A program made the translations under genes and the position numbers. This document shows, piece after piece, positions 12,201 through 23,560 of a stretch of DNA of 64,000 nt. Below the pieces are notes generated by a model. That model searched no databases and had not been told where the DNA came from. It worked only from the letters and a program-made list of their open reading frames with translations. The stretch is taken from NCBI GenBank assembly GCA_033065855.1, contig JAVXUO010000845.1:1-64000 (forward strand), read 5' to 3'. This stretch comes from Escallonia rubra. Lineage: Eukaryota > Streptophyta > Magnoliopsida > Escalloniales > Escalloniaceae. Position 1 is the stretch's first letter; each line of letters opens with the position of its first letter.

Positions 12201-12958
12201 GATCTTGAAGCAAAGTTAGGTACATAAGAGGGACCCTACTTCCCGATAAGTTTGGGAACAAAACGCCACCAATCAAGGCCAATATAAGAGCCCTAGCATG
12301 CTGTTCTACAGTGTCATTGTCTGAACCCTCTGGTAACACCATGAATTGATCCATTAGCCAGCGAAGTTGTAGTGACCCACCACGTATGACAGTTTCAGGT
12401 GGTCTGACCCCTAACCATATTTGACAATACTCCTGCCACGCATCTGTGGAACGTACGATGTCAACACCTGTAACAGCATCACCATCAACAGGTAGCCCAG
12501 ACAACACCGACACATCCTGTAATGTAATTGTAGCCTCCCCAACACGAAGGTGAAATGTATGGGTCTCAGGCCGCCATCGCTCAATCAGTGCTGTGATGAA
12601 AGCATGGTCAAGTCTAACCTCCATGATCCGATAAAGACCATAAAAACCAACTCGCACCAAGTACTGCATAATACGCACGTGGGGCTCCATCCTCCGATTG
12701 CCACCGTGATCCCGAAGTAGTGGGCCTAAGGCTCGTCGGCATGTCAATAGCTTATCAACCTGCAATCATTTTCTATATTAGTTCAACTAATAAGAAATCA
12801 TTAAAGATGATGGCACGCAGTCCACGTTGCAAATCAAGTACCTCTCCATCCCAGACACGGTTGGAACGATGACAATGCTGCAAATGTAATACACGAGGAT
12901 CGACAGGCCCTGGATGTACTAAATGAGCCACAACATCTTCATGTCTTGGTCCCTCCAT
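6257..12958 (-). CDS. Plant mobile domain (PMD-C, MAIN-like) protein, six exons
   Basis: Exons on the minus strand, in order: 12958-12842, 12759-12082, 11991-11807, 11344-11257, 11166-10732, 7312-6257. All junctions are GT-AG and the phases join without a break, giving 852 codons before the stop. The family hallmarks appear in order. They are HPGPVDPRVL (about residue 16), YLVRVGFYGLYRI and ERWRPETHTFHL followed by TITLQDVSVLSGLPVDGD (about 65-130), ALILALIGGVLFPNLSGSRV, SWGSAALSYLYREMCRASR and LWAWERFP across junction 2/3. Next come YRDQLD (exon 4), FIWQPYD and PLICFERVEWHFPDRV (exon 5), then DRRGHPDTDWELKH. The last exon adds a ~350-residue Pro/Ser-rich tail with basic patches (RPPPRPRRARRQ; KKGVR near the end) that could be nuclear signals. 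Cellular MAIN/MAIL1 proteins act in the nucleus in meristem maintenance and transposon silencing; that role is not shown for this copy. Intron 5 is 3.4 kb and repeat-filled. An upstream in-frame ATG at 13009 exists, but the start at 12958 fits the family N-terminus better. Confidence 0.88.
7588..10412. repeat. Three ~940-bp tandem copies, each a diverged dimer, inside PMD intron 5
   Basis: CAGGACATTATTGTTAAC starts near 7589, 8528 and 9471, marking three direct copies with a ~940-bp period; the third ends near 10412. Within each copy the two halves are related. The first half (from about 7720) has AACCCTTACAAAGTCCCTGC, CATCTCCAGATGCCATT, ATAGTTCTGAATATACC and TCCCTAATGAAATAA. The second half (from about 8150) repeats the same series with substitutions. 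Each first half also carries the hairpin TTCCAGGTG-GAT-CACCTGGAA (about 7697, 8634, 9576), and both halves carry poly-C tracts of variable length. The order of events was therefore an old dimer followed by recent triplication. Small open frames here repeat with the array and are not genes. Confidence 0.92.
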
Positions 12959-13800
12959 CTCTATGAAAACCAATGCATATTTTACATAAATTAAACTGAA
13001 AAAAATCAATACAAGAAATATTAATAAACTGATTACAAGGTCTTCATATTTGATTCAAGTTTTGTCACGTAAAATCTTTAGAGACATCAGCTCACTTCTC
13101 ATACAAATTTTTGCTTCGCATTTGTTCATCGTTTCAGTGAGTTGTTGTTCATTTACTCAGTGAATCATCACACACTTCTGGGCTGCTGAGGTAGCTGCTT
13201 CCAATGGCTAAAAATTAGCATATTCTGTTACTTCCTCTCTCATTCTCTACCAGTGAGGTAGAACTTCAGTTGAAGATCTTCCAATTTCTCATTTTCTTCC
13301 TTACTAAACTTCTTACCCAGAGTAAGAAAACTAACTGAATAAGTGAGTTCACCAACATATGATGCTGTTTTCGACAAACAGACAAGTATGATGACTTCAC
13401 CAGCATTTCCCCTTTCTTCTCTTGGAAGGAGACAAGAAAAATGTAAATGAAAAGAGTAAATGTCACTCGAAGAACAAATGAAATTGATTATTGCAAACAA
13501 AGTTGCCTGCTGAAGTGGCAACCAACCAAGGAGAATGTAAACATCTAAGTCAAATGCTATGGAATGAGAGAAATGTTAACCTGCAACTTGTGATGAAAAG
13601 CTATTTCACTTGCATTCCAACATTATGTGGATATGTCTATGTGGAGTTTTTTGACTTCCACCTTTCAAAGGTTTCAACACTACTTTAATTTAAATGCATG
13701 GCAAAATAATTTCAACCAAAAGACTACATTCTTGGTACAAAAGTTTGACAAAACTATACAACATACACAATAACAACAAAAAGGATGGGAGCCACTATTG
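12959..13800. other. Spacer between MULE transposase and PMD gene
   Basis: About 840 bp separate the transposase stop from the PMD start, both on the minus strand. It must hold the transposase 3' end and the PMD promoter. No confident TATA or poly(A) motif was assigned, and there is no gene. Confidence 0.5.
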
Positions 13801-16461
13801 TCAAGTGTCACTCCCTCCATGAGCTGTTTTCTTTGCGTGACATGTACGCCTATCGTGGCCAGTATTTTTACATAATCCACACCGCTTCGGCTGTCGCTCT
13901 AGACGAATATCCATTTCATTACGCAAACGGACTGATCTTGGTCGACCTTTCCCTCTATTTACAGCAGGGGGCATGAATATACAGCCAATCCACTCCTCCC
14001 AGAAATCTGGATGCTCTAGTGGTTGAAACATTTCAGCCCATATCTTTCTATATTCGCAAACCGAAAAATAAGGACTGATAAAGGCAGAAGGATCTAGTTT
14101 TGCCACTGCACAACATGCTAGAACATGGGAACATGGAATGCCGTATGTCGTCAACTTCCCGCATGTGCATGTTTTATCTTGAAGTCGCACAATCTGTTCA
14201 TTTTGGCCACGCCTATTTTTCACCAAAAAATCCCCCCGATCACCGGTTGTGTTATAAGGTTGCACAAACATAGAACCAATTTTCCTTTTCGCTTGTTGAA
14301 TTGCAAGGATGGTGGAAGGCACGTAATGCAATTGATCTGCCACAGAGGCTGCCCCAAGGTTTCTTCTCAAGTTAAAGTAATGAACACAGCGATGAAAAGA
14401 GGTTTGGACTAATGCTGTGATAGGTAAGCCTCGAGATCCTTTCAAAACACTGTTAAACACTTCAGAAATATTGGTCGTTACCATTCCAAAACGTTTACCA
14501 CCGTCATGTGCAAGTGTCCATTGTTCAACGGGTATCTCATCACACCACTTCTTTGCTTCTACAGAAAGTTTTCGGATCTCTTCCATCAACTTGTTGAACT
14601 TGCGAACTTGAGTAGCCTTCCCAGCAGCCCAAAGAAGCTTCTTAAGCTCCGCACTACTGAATTTCTTTGTAAAATTGCTACGAATATGTCTCAGGCAGAA
14701 TCGGTGATGGGCATAAGGTGGCTGCCATAATCGATTTTTTCTCACAGTGCTTAATATACCGGGATGACGATCTGAGATTAAGCAAACGTCCTTATAGCTA
14801 GGGACAACGTGATCTCTGACATGTTGCAAAAACCAACTCCAGCTATCATGGTTCTCCCCTTCAACGATAGCAAATGCAAGCGGCAAGATTTGATTGTTTC
14901 CATCCGCTGCTACGGCAATTAACATAGTACCTAAGTACTTCCCATGAAGAAATGTGCCATCAATGCTAATAACAGGACGACAGAACCTAAACCCCATGAT
15001 GCATGGCCTAAATGCCCAAAAAACTCGTTTAAAGCGTATTGCATTAATTTCTCCACAAGCTTTTGGGTCGTATTCAACAATGGTGCCAGCATTGTACTTT
15101 TGGATGGCTGCCAAAAATCTTGGCAATATCCGATATGACTCTTCCCAATTCCCAAATAAGTTTGCAATAACCGCAACTTTCGCCTTCCACGCCTTTTTAT
15201 ATGAAATAGTGTATTCAAATTTCTCCTTCACAGCTGCAATTAAGGAGCTAATTCTAACCATCGGATCGGCTTCAACTATATTGCGAATTGCATCCGTAAT
15301 CAGTCTATAGTTTAGATGGTGTTGGTCTTGGTTCAAGGCCTTCCGCAATGGACATATATGAGGTCCTTGATACCGTGTAATTTCAAAATGTCCATGGCTC
15401 TTCTTACATGTTGCACGTAGCTGAAAATTACACTTATCGGGAAACTTACATTTCAAAGCCACCATAGTTGGGATAGACTTCTTTACCTTGTAAACCAAAT
15501 TATGCTTGACGTGGTACCTTAAAATAGCCTTCACAAACTCATCTTTATCCTTGAAGATTAGGCCCACTCGTAGCTCATCGTGCTCGGGATGCCATACTCT
15601 AGCATCATTACTTTCTAGAGGACTTGTAATAACTGCAGCCGGTGCCGAATCAATGTCCGTGAAAAAGTGCTCTTTAGGCTCGTATAGATGTCTCTGAACT
15701 TCCATATCAGTGCTTATACCGTTAACATAATCCTCCCCGTCGTCATATTCATTCAGCCTCTCCATGAATGCATCTTCTTCGCCCTCCGAATCTGTCTTCT
15801 CATGTTCATTATCTATAATAGCAGGTTCAATGATGGCCGATGCCTCACTCCGCAAATCAATCATGATATCTAGTGGGAAAAGCAAAGATGAAACACGACC
15901 AGTCACACCTACACCTTGAGGCGTGACTTTCGAAGGCCCACCACAGTAACTCGCTCCGATATCGTTGTCTACGAGTGATGAAATCGAACTTTGTGTGGGA
16001 TGATCACCAATGTCCAACAAGGTAGAATCCCTTATGGGTGTGGACAAGTCATGTCGTGGAGGAGATAGCCCGTCACCATTCGATGCAGGGATTTGGGTAT
16101 ATGAACCATATCTAATGACAATAGCCTCCATCTCAATAAATAACTCAATGCTACTCAACTGCGAGAACTGAGATTGGAGATCAAACATGGCTTCTACGTC
16201 TCCATCATCCTCAATCGGTACTCTGATATAACATGTCTTTGCACCGACTCCAACCATTCGCGGATACCTACAACTCAACTTCAACCTAACATGTTCTTTG
16301 TCCGCTCTTATGCAACTATACAACTTATCCATCAAGCAATTAAATGTCCAGTTACCCTCCACCTTGATCAACTTTTTTGGTCCACAATCATAGGAATAAC
16401 CATCTGAATCTTCTATTATATTCCCTCCCCAATAACACAACAGCCTTGCAGAAGGAGCCAT
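13801..16461 (-). CDS. MuDR/MURA-type MULE transposase (886 aa), apparently intact
   Basis: A DDE transposase that would cut and move Mutator-like elements in the nucleus. One uninterrupted exon encodes 886 residues. Residues 1-110 resemble the PB1-like N-terminal domain of plant MULE proteins, and 200-290 form an acidic linker. Residues 285-375 are the MuDR DNA-binding region with Cys/His ligands (LKCKFPDKCNFQLRATC, GPHIC). The catalytic core is at 495-680: Asp501 in SIDGTFLHGKYLG, Asp564 in LISDRHPGIL and the probable Glu667 in TTNISEVFNSVLKG. A SWIM zinc finger has Cys765, Cys767, Cys777 and His779 (CTCGKLTTYGIPCSHV). A C-terminal CCHC knuckle has Cys861, Cys864, His869 and Cys874. The length fits autonomous plant MULEs, and no frameshift or stop is seen. 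A host-domesticated FAR1/MUSTANG gene is the alternative, but the neighbouring repeats and PMD partner favour a transposon. Confidence 0.93.
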   Translation of the reverse strand: MAPSARLLCYWGGNIIEDSDGYSYDCGPKKLIKVEGNWTFNCLMDKLYSCIRADKEHVRLKLSCRYPRMVGVGAKTCYIRVPIEDDGDVEAMFDLQSQFSQLSSIELFIEMEAIVIRYGSYTQIPASNGDGLSPPRHDLSTPIRDSTLLDIGDHPTQSSISSLVDNDIGASYCGGPSKVTPQGVGVTGRVSSLLFPLDIMIDLRSEASAIIEPAIIDNEHEKTDSEGEEDAFMERLNEYDDGEDYVNGISTDMEVQRHLYEPKEHFFTDIDSAPAAVITSPLESNDARVWHPEHDELRVGLIFKDKDEFVKAILRYHVKHNLVYKVKKSIPTMVALKCKFPDKCNFQLRATCKKSHGHFEITRYQGPHICPLRKALNQDQHHLNYRLITDAIRNIVEADPMVRISSLIAAVKEKFEYTISYKKAWKAKVAVIANLFGNWEESYRILPRFLAAIQKYNAGTIVEYDPKACGEINAIRFKRVFWAFRPCIMGFRFCRPVISIDGTFLHGKYLGTMLIAVAADGNNQILPLAFAIVEGENHDSWSWFLQHVRDHVVPSYKDVCLISDRHPGILSTVRKNRLWQPPYAHHRFCLRHIRSNFTKKFSSAELKKLLWAAGKATQVRKFNKLMEEIRKLSVEAKKWCDEIPVEQWTLAHDGGKRFGMVTTNISEVFNSVLKGSRGLPITALVQTSFHRCVHYFNLRRNLGAASVADQLHYVPSTILAIQQAKRKIGSMFVQPYNTTGDRGDFLVKNRRGQNEQIVRLQDKTCTCGKLTTYGIPCSHVLACCAVAKLDPSAFISPYFSVCEYRKIWAEMFQPLEHPDFWEEWIGCIFMPPAVNRGKGRPRSVRLRNEMDIRLERQPKRCGLCKNTGHDRRTCHAKKTAHGGSDT

Positions 16462-19214
16462 GACGAACCTTCAGCATTCGCATAGAAATATAGTTAATTT
16501 TTCTATGCAATCCATGTATCATTACATATAAAACAGGATATGTTAATTGGTCCCCTTAATAAACAGCATAGCTTTAAATGTATCTCAATGTTTATCAGAG
16601 AAAAAAAGGGTGATAAAAGAAGCACCACCCTGCAATATGTCTTAAGTAAACCAGTAACTCATTTGCAATCAATAATTTATTCAGGTGCTTAAATGACGGC
16701 ATAGCTTCGGAGAAAAGCGATTATTTGGCTGTCAAACGCTATTAAAGCTGGTCAACACGTCAATGACGCATACGAGTTCATTGGTGTCTATGTAAAATTA
16801 TTAAGAGACAAGAGTACATTGCTCACTTGTCCTCCCAAAGCATACTCTTGCAGTACGAGCAAGAAAAACTTGGTATCAAACAGACATGTCCATAAAATAA
16901 ATATGCAGCAACTCCATATGAAGGGAAACAAAGCTAATGCTTTAGGCCACTGAACTAGAACTTTGAAGCTGAACAGCCCCAAATCAGCCAATTAAATATT
17001 CCTCTTTGTTATTCCTAAACCATAATCCTAGCTTCTCAATTCCAAATCATATTATCTTCAGCCCTAGTCCACCATCTTTGAATAGGACAGCCTTAAAGAT
17101 CCCTCTTAAGGTACCTAACTACAACAATACACCATGGGACCTCATCCTGGTATTCCTTAGTAAGCTCGCCCTCAACCAAGGTTAAGAGATATGTGCTAAA
17201 AGCTGGCCCCTTTGGCGAATTGAGATCGCAATTGGGAACTCACAAGTCATTGGGTGCATTTTTCGTACACTTCTAGTCGCTTCATCATCAATATCCTTAG
17301 TCACATCAACACTCTTTTTCGAATTATTGCACGAGGATTCTAGTAAGTTAGTTTCACAGTAGTTGCTATCATGACACCAAAACCAATCTAATACTAGGAC
17401 TCGATACCTAAATAAGCAACTGAAACTCCAGTGTAATTCCACATCCCTCAACCCTTTTAAGAAATTGCAGGCAGTAAAATCAATGTCATGGCAGCTGAGA
17501 GCTTCTTTCACAACAAACTTTTTGATGCTTTCATAAGAAATGAAAAGTTTCATAGTTTTGTTAAAAGTTTGCTGAATCTCACCTCTGAAATCTAACAGCT
17601 TGGCCATGAGAAACTTGATGTAACTTACATATAATTTAAATAGTTGCTGAGATAACAAACTGTATATCACCAATTGTCTATTTGTAGCTAAAAAGTTAAG
17701 ACTCTACAATGCAGAAAAAGTTTAAAATTTCCTACAAAAACTATGAGAACTTTAAAAAGTTTAAAATTTCCACAGCAGCTACGTAATAGGGTTGAACTAC
17801 ACCTGGATATATTTGGACAAGAAATCAAGTCTAGAAAAGAAGGAGGAATCACTCACCACTTTATCGTCAACCATATAACTGAATTATTCAGCTATGTAAG
17901 AGTAGGATTAATATTGTTTTCAGCAGAAACTGAAAAATTAGAAAGAACATGCCACTTGGTTAACTACTTCTGAGCAACATGTGCGAGAAAAGAAACAACT
18001 TACAATTGGAGATTACTTCAATAAATTAGAGTAACACCTTTTTCTAGCAATGCCTTAGCTTCACTAATGAGCATAAGAGAACATTTTAAAGCCATTCTAA
18101 ATCTCAAAATAAGGGTTGACACCCTTTAGTTCCAGAAACCCCACAAAAGTCTCACTCTAGTACCCAATCGTTCATTCTTGACTCTTAAAGGCCTGAATTC
18201 CTTTTTAGTCAACACCGGAGTACCTCGTCACACTTTGCATCAAAAAGTTAATGAATCCCTCTTAAATGTAGACAAGTTAAGAAATATTTTTTCTTTTCAA
18301 AACAGGGCAAAGACAGGACAGGTCTTTGTTATTCCTAAACCATAATCCTAGCTTCTCAATTCCAAATCATATTATCTTGAGCCCTAGCCCACCATCTTTG
18401 AATAGGACAGCCTTTAAGATCACTCTTAAGGTACCAAACTACAACAATACACCATGGGACCTTATCTTGAGATCACAGTTGGGAACTCACAAGTCATTGG
18501 GTCAATTTTTTGTACCCTACTGGTCGCTTGGTCATGAATATCCTTAGTCCCACAAGCACTCTTTCTCTTTTATGATAGCAACACATTGCTATATACTTGA
18601 GCTGGAATAGGCATCAATAAGAACAAAAAATAGTTGTGCGAGCCGAAACACGGCTCGTCTCGAGAACAAATCCTTTCTTTTGCCCTTGGGCATTAAGGAA
18701 GGCAGGATGGAAGAGGCATTCCTCAACTCACCAAATTTGACACAATTTCTCAAATTCAATAAATAACCTTGACAGTAACAATCAATGAAATTGGTGCGAA
18801 AAAATAGAAAGGAGAACTCACGTTTCTAAATTGGCTAGAGCGTAGATGTTGCTTGATTGGGCCTGTCAAACTTTGCCCTAATCCCAACAGTGAATTAGCT
18901 AACGAGCTTGAAATTTTGCTCTAATCCCAGAATTGGGATACCCAGCAATGCGGTTAAAGAGAACAGAAGAAAGAAGGAAGAGAGAGAGAGAAGAAACTCA
19001 CCTATTGCCAGCTACAGTGTAGAACCGTGACACAGGAGCAAGGGAGGAGAAGAAAGGAGCAAGGAGGAAGAAGGAAGGAGGACGGAGGACGGAGGCCGGA
19101 GGAAGGAATAGTCAAAATGGGTTCAGAGGTTCTCAATTGCGCGCCATTTTTTCTTACCGTTTCTCCGTCTTTTTTTTTCCTTTTCGGTTTCGGGAGTTTT
19201 CTTATATTTTGAGA
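16462..19214. repeat. Upstream region of the transposase with an internal direct duplication
   Basis: No supported gene. A block at 17003-17315 (TCTTTGTTATTCCTAAACC ... CACCATGGGACCTCAT ... GGGAACTCACAAGTCATTGG) recurs in the same orientation at 18323-18565. The second copy lacks about 70 bases, corresponding to 17147-17219. Short frames on either strand do not match any family I know. The 18965-19100 stretch is GA/AGG-rich. The transposase promoter should lie just right of 16461; no clear TATA was assigned. Confidence 0.6.
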
Positions 19215-19392
19215 AAGTATGTAAAAAAAATAATAAAATGAAAACGTTCTTTCAAAGCACGATTTCTCGGTTGAAATCTCACTTTAGAACCGCGATTTCC
19301 AAAAAGGGGTTACTCAGGTAAATAAGTCGCAAAATGGGGTAAAACGGTAATTAAGTTCGAAAATTAGGTCATTAAGGGAAAAAACTCCTGGT
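19215..19392. repeat. Right-hand terminal block of the MULE family
   Basis: This block contains AGAACCGCGATTTCC, GGTAAATAAGT, AAAATGGGGTAAA and AAGGGAAAAAACTCC. The same order of words is found at 3785-3990 (AACCGCGATTTCC, GGTAAATAAGT, AAAATGGAGTAAA, AGGGAAAAAACTC). It reads like the end of a MULE terminal repeat. No exact target duplication was identified. Confidence 0.55.
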
Positions 19393-22300
19393 ACTCCTAC
19401 ATGTCTTCATTCTGTTTACGATTTCTGAAAATCACACTCTTCTTTGTCTCTCTCTCTCTCTCTCTCAAATTGGTAGTTTTGACCCCTATTTCATCACTCA
19501 ATTTCTTCCTCTTTCTAAGCCCCAATCTCTTAAATCTTGCCTTATTCCCTTAATTTCATCACGTAACTGCCTAGCTTCTCTATCTATCCCCCGAAATCTT
19601 GCCTGATTCCCTTTAATTTCTCTCATAAACATGTTAAACATGATAATTCTGGAATCCTCCACAATTGCCTCATTACAAATTCATAGTTTACGCCTCATTG
19701 TAATCTCCTCGGTAGAAAGGGACTCTCCTGATTGGTAAGTAATTCAATACTTTTTTTGCTTCTCATTGCAATATCAATTTTATGTTATTGGTCTCTCAAT
19801 ATGTCTTATTTTTTTCAATTGCACAGTGGTTTTCACCAGAATTGAACTGGCCCTTTCTCTGTGAAAAGTTCACTGCCCATCAGACAGTACACTTTGCTGG
19901 CTTTGCTGTTTATGTTGGTAAGTAATTGAATACTTTTTTTGCTTCTCTTTGCAATATCAATTTTATGTTGTTGGTCTCTCACTATTGTTCCCAATTTTCT
20001 GTTGTTTCCCTGCCTATTTTTCCAACATCCAATTGATCCCGTGATATTTTTTTCTGGTTTTGTTTTTGTTTGTGTTCATATGGTTAAAGATGATGAAATG
20101 TAGCGCTACACAACAAAGCCCTTTAGAAGAAGTTTCATAATCAATTCTAATACCAGATTGTGATATTAGATTCAAGAAAATTGTGGAGGGATCAACGCAC
20201 GGTCGGTGTCTGCGTTGAAAAAAATAACAGAAACATAATATTGCATTAGTGAGAGATCAATGCATTAGCTATTTGATGCATTTATTTTAAAGTCACTGCG
20301 TTGACATAATATTGCATTGGTGAAGTGTTAAAATAATTAACACGATAATATTCCCGTTGATCTCTGTGTGTTTTCAGGCTGATGTCAAAAACTCTGTGTA
20401 TGTGCCAGTTTCATGGAGAAGTTGACCCATTTTTAAAGTTTTTCAAACTAATAGTTCTAAATGCAATGAAATATGGGGAATGCCCCAATCCCTTAATTGG
20501 ACCACATCAATTGATTTTCATGAAAGGTGCAATTGAGCTTTTTAGTCTTATCTGCTGTCCAACTATTCATCTGTAATGATTATCGCTTTTCTTCTCCTGT
20601 TTTTTTTTGCGTTTGTGAACTGTTCAAAGGTTATTTGACATGCATGATCACAAATACATGCAAGGCATTTGGAGATTCTGACACCCTTAACCTGAGAAAT
20701 TCCAGGGTAATTTACTTCTCTGATGTAATTTTTTTCCTCACAATTTGATTTAGCATGTCATTATGCCATATTGCTTATATTGCACCTAATGCAAGTATTA
20801 TAGCGCAGTTTGTATGTATATTTGGAGGGTTGGGTAGGAGGAGGAGAGATGATTGGCTTGAATGCATTTCCAAGGGTATCGCATTATCAGCACATGTACT
20901 GGTTGGGTGCCGCATATCTGTTTCCCAATGGTCTATGTAGTTTTCATTTTCCAACTTCTTCTGAATTGAAGTCTCAGTCCTGCACTTTAGCACCATATAT
21001 CTTCTGGGGTACGTGCTCGGTGATTAATGTCAAAGTATGGCCGTTAATCCATGGTTCACTATGCTCTGGGTTGCACCCATCTTCTTGAAACATTTACTGC
21101 ATATACATGCATTACGAAAATCTTCTAAAATCTATTGGATTAACACCACCCTAGGTAACAATTAATGTTGTCACAAGCATGCTATTATTTCTCTGCATAC
21201 AAGGTGGTTATCAGTAATTGGAGGGGATAAAAGTTTACGATTGACAATATGTTGGATGAAATTGATTTTTATGTTTGCATACATGACCGTAACATTGATT
21301 TTCAATATATTGTTACATTTTGACTGATCGGAATGGAGTGTTTTACGGGCATTGATTTCATGCACATTGTCCCAATTTTGTGCACTTTTGCCGCAGAGAA
21401 ATGCTCTCAAATGATAGTGTATTATGTGTTGGTGGTTAGTATCTATAGTAGATTAGATCCTAAACGTTGATAATCTTTTGAGAATAAGTATGAGACAATA
21501 ATTAGCATGCAAGCTTTTAAGCGTCAACCACTAAACCAATTATCATACGTTGAAACGAGGCTTTATATATGCTGGTTTCACATATCTAAAACTCAATCTA
21601 ACCTAACGAGATTCTAACGCAATTCAATACACTTGGATGTCTTTAATAATATATTTGCTAACTCCTATTCTGCAAATACTTAAGCTTTTGGAGCAACTGT
21701 TTTTGGCATGTGTTTGGCTCAAAGATTGGTAATTTTTCCATAATGCCTCTGGTGGGCTGCGTGGACTTTTTATGAAGGTGGTTTGAACATCACGCATCAA
21801 GATGGGTGATAGAAGCTGCCACTTCTGTGTTTAGTGCGTTTTTTGAATAGACTTGAGAGGAGATAGAAGGAGATCAATAAGATTTTTGAAGGACTGCATA
21901 TTGTTGATGGTACATACTTGCGCTCCCTTTACCTTTACAGTCGCTCATGTTTCGTATTTTTTCATGCTATTTTTTCTTGGATTCGTGTTAAACTGTTAAT
22001 CATGTGACTTGCACTCTTTCAAAGCAAAATTGCTTTATTTTAAAGTTATACATATGTCCTTACACTTCTTTAGCATAATCATTAATCATATAATGTGATT
22101 TAACTGAAATACATGAATAGATGTTGTACACGAAGCTCAGCAAATATCAGAAGAGGATGTCAGTAAGGTACTACACAATGCAATTTGCAGTGGTGGTTGG
22201 TGTCTTAGAACCCATAATCCAAAAAATGCATTTGGATCTATTGACCTAGCAGTTGATCCAAATCCCCAAAGATCCACTATGGGTACTTCCTTGATGAATA

Positions 22301-22658
22301 CCTAGAGTAATATACTATTAGATTAGGAAATGCTAATCAAGGCAGAGTCAAACCGTAACCTTTGCCAAACAAGTGTTCTAACTCTAACCTTTCCCCAAAG
22401 ATCTACTATTTTGTTTAGTGCAGTGTTGTTTGGAATAAGCATTCTAACGTGGCTATGTGATATATTTGCAGCGTTGGAGGCATCAACGTGAATGTTGCTG
22501 ATGGAAATTTCGTCAACTATTTTGCATTTTGCATTTTGTTTTTAAAATTGTGCTCACTCGATGATTATTAAATTGGTTGTAACACAAATGTTGTAACTCT
22601 AACTTGACCAATTATTATTAAAAATATTCCCTTGTGCAACGCACGGGTTCAAAACTAG
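19393..22658 (+). mobile_element. Non-coding region ending in a Helitron-like 3' terminus
   Basis: The right end shows the Helitron signature. A GC-rich hairpin at 22629-22647 (CCCTTGTGCAACGCACGGG) is followed seven bases later by CTAG at 22655-22658 and a T. The 5' end was not found, so the left limit is only the edge of the preceding element. Inside there is no rolling-circle Rep/helicase frame and no convincing gene; if this is a Helitron it is non-autonomous. A ~70-bp direct repeat (GGTAAGTAATT ... TTTTTTTGCTTCTC ... GCAATATCAATTTTATGTT) occurs at 19734 and 19917. Confidence 0.55.
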
Positions 22659-22799
22659 TGTAATATTATGTCAGAAGTTCAATCCTTTTAAAAAAAAAAT
22701 CATATTGGTACACTGATGCGTACGCTACACATTTGAATCATTGTGTACGTATATAGATTTAGTACAAATATATTAGTATATTGAAGTTGTCGTAAAACC

Positions 22800-23560
22800 A
22801 AGGTTAAAATTTTACTAGTGTATCTTTTAATGACGAAAGGATATAAATTTAACAAAATGAATGAGGATCTAGCCCTACAGTGTAAAAATGATCCTAATGG
22901 GTTAAATGGTCAAACATTTTTTTCCATTGAAAATACCCTTCTTAAATATAAAAGGCTTAAAAAAACTAAGGGTGTTTTTTTACTTTTAAGTGGGTGAGGT
23001 TAAACTACAACATTTTTTGCTCAAATTTTTAATATTTTGTTGCTAAAGAAGTTAAAAATCACCGGTGCATCTTTTAATGACAAAAGAGTATAAATTTAAC
23101 ATAACAAATGAGGATCTAGCCCCACCGTATAAAAATGATTGCTATGGTTAAATGGTTAAACTATTTTTTTTTAATTCAAAGTACCCAAAGGCTTACAAGA
23201 TTTAAGGGTGTCTTTTACTTTTAAAATGGTGAGGTTAAACTACAAATTTTTTTGGCTAAATTTAAATATTTTGTCGGTAAAGAGGTTAAAAGTTCATTAA
23301 TGCATTTTTTACTGACAAAATGGTATGAATTTAATCAAAACGGATGTGAATCTAGCCCCACCGCATAGAAATGATCCCAAAGGTTTAAACAACTAAACAT
23401 TTTTCCCTTAAAAGTACTCTTTGTGAGGTTTAAAAAACAGGAAGGGTGTTTTTGACTTTTAAAGGTTGAGGGTAAATAATACATGTTTTGCTCAAATTTA
23501 AAATTTTGTTGCTGAAGAGGTTAAATGTTTGCTAATGTATCTTATAATGACAAATGAATA
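22800..23560. repeat. Four diverged tandem units of ~240 bp (copy 1)
   Basis: The words TATCTTTTAATGAC and TATAAATTTAACA, GAGGATCTAGCCC and AAATTTTTAATATTTTGTTG recur with starts near 22812, 23064, 23302 and 23537. This gives periods of about 252, 238 and 235 bp. The units are well diverged from each other, yet each matches its partner in copy 2 (about 47076-47822) closely. The tandem array therefore predates the segmental duplication. Confidence 0.8.

Larger units (their letters stand above)
1900..19392 (-). mobile_element. Large Mutator-like element carrying transposase and PMD gene (bounds approximate)
   Basis: Two intact minus-strand genes, a MuDR-type transposase (13801-16461) and a PMD gene (6257-12958), lie head to tail and are bracketed by related repeats. 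The right-hand block at 19215-19392 ends AAGGGAAAAAACTCC, and related sequence fills 1900-4430. An inverted partner of the right end was not found on the left; the matching left block at 3785-3990 is in direct orientation. The left boundary is therefore uncertain: the element may be nested in or fused with a second member of the family, or its true left end may lie outside the window. No confident 9-11 bp target duplication could be assigned. Confidence 0.55.

Noticed and set aside
12959..13009. Upstream ATG at 13009 as PMD start
   Set aside because: It adds 17 hydrophobic residues not expected in the family; the ATG at 12958 gives the usual N-terminus a few residues before HPGPVDPRVL.
17182..17673. 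163-codon minus-strand frame as a gene
   Set aside because: No recognisable domain, and it overlaps one copy of a duplicated non-coding block; the second copy does not keep the frame.
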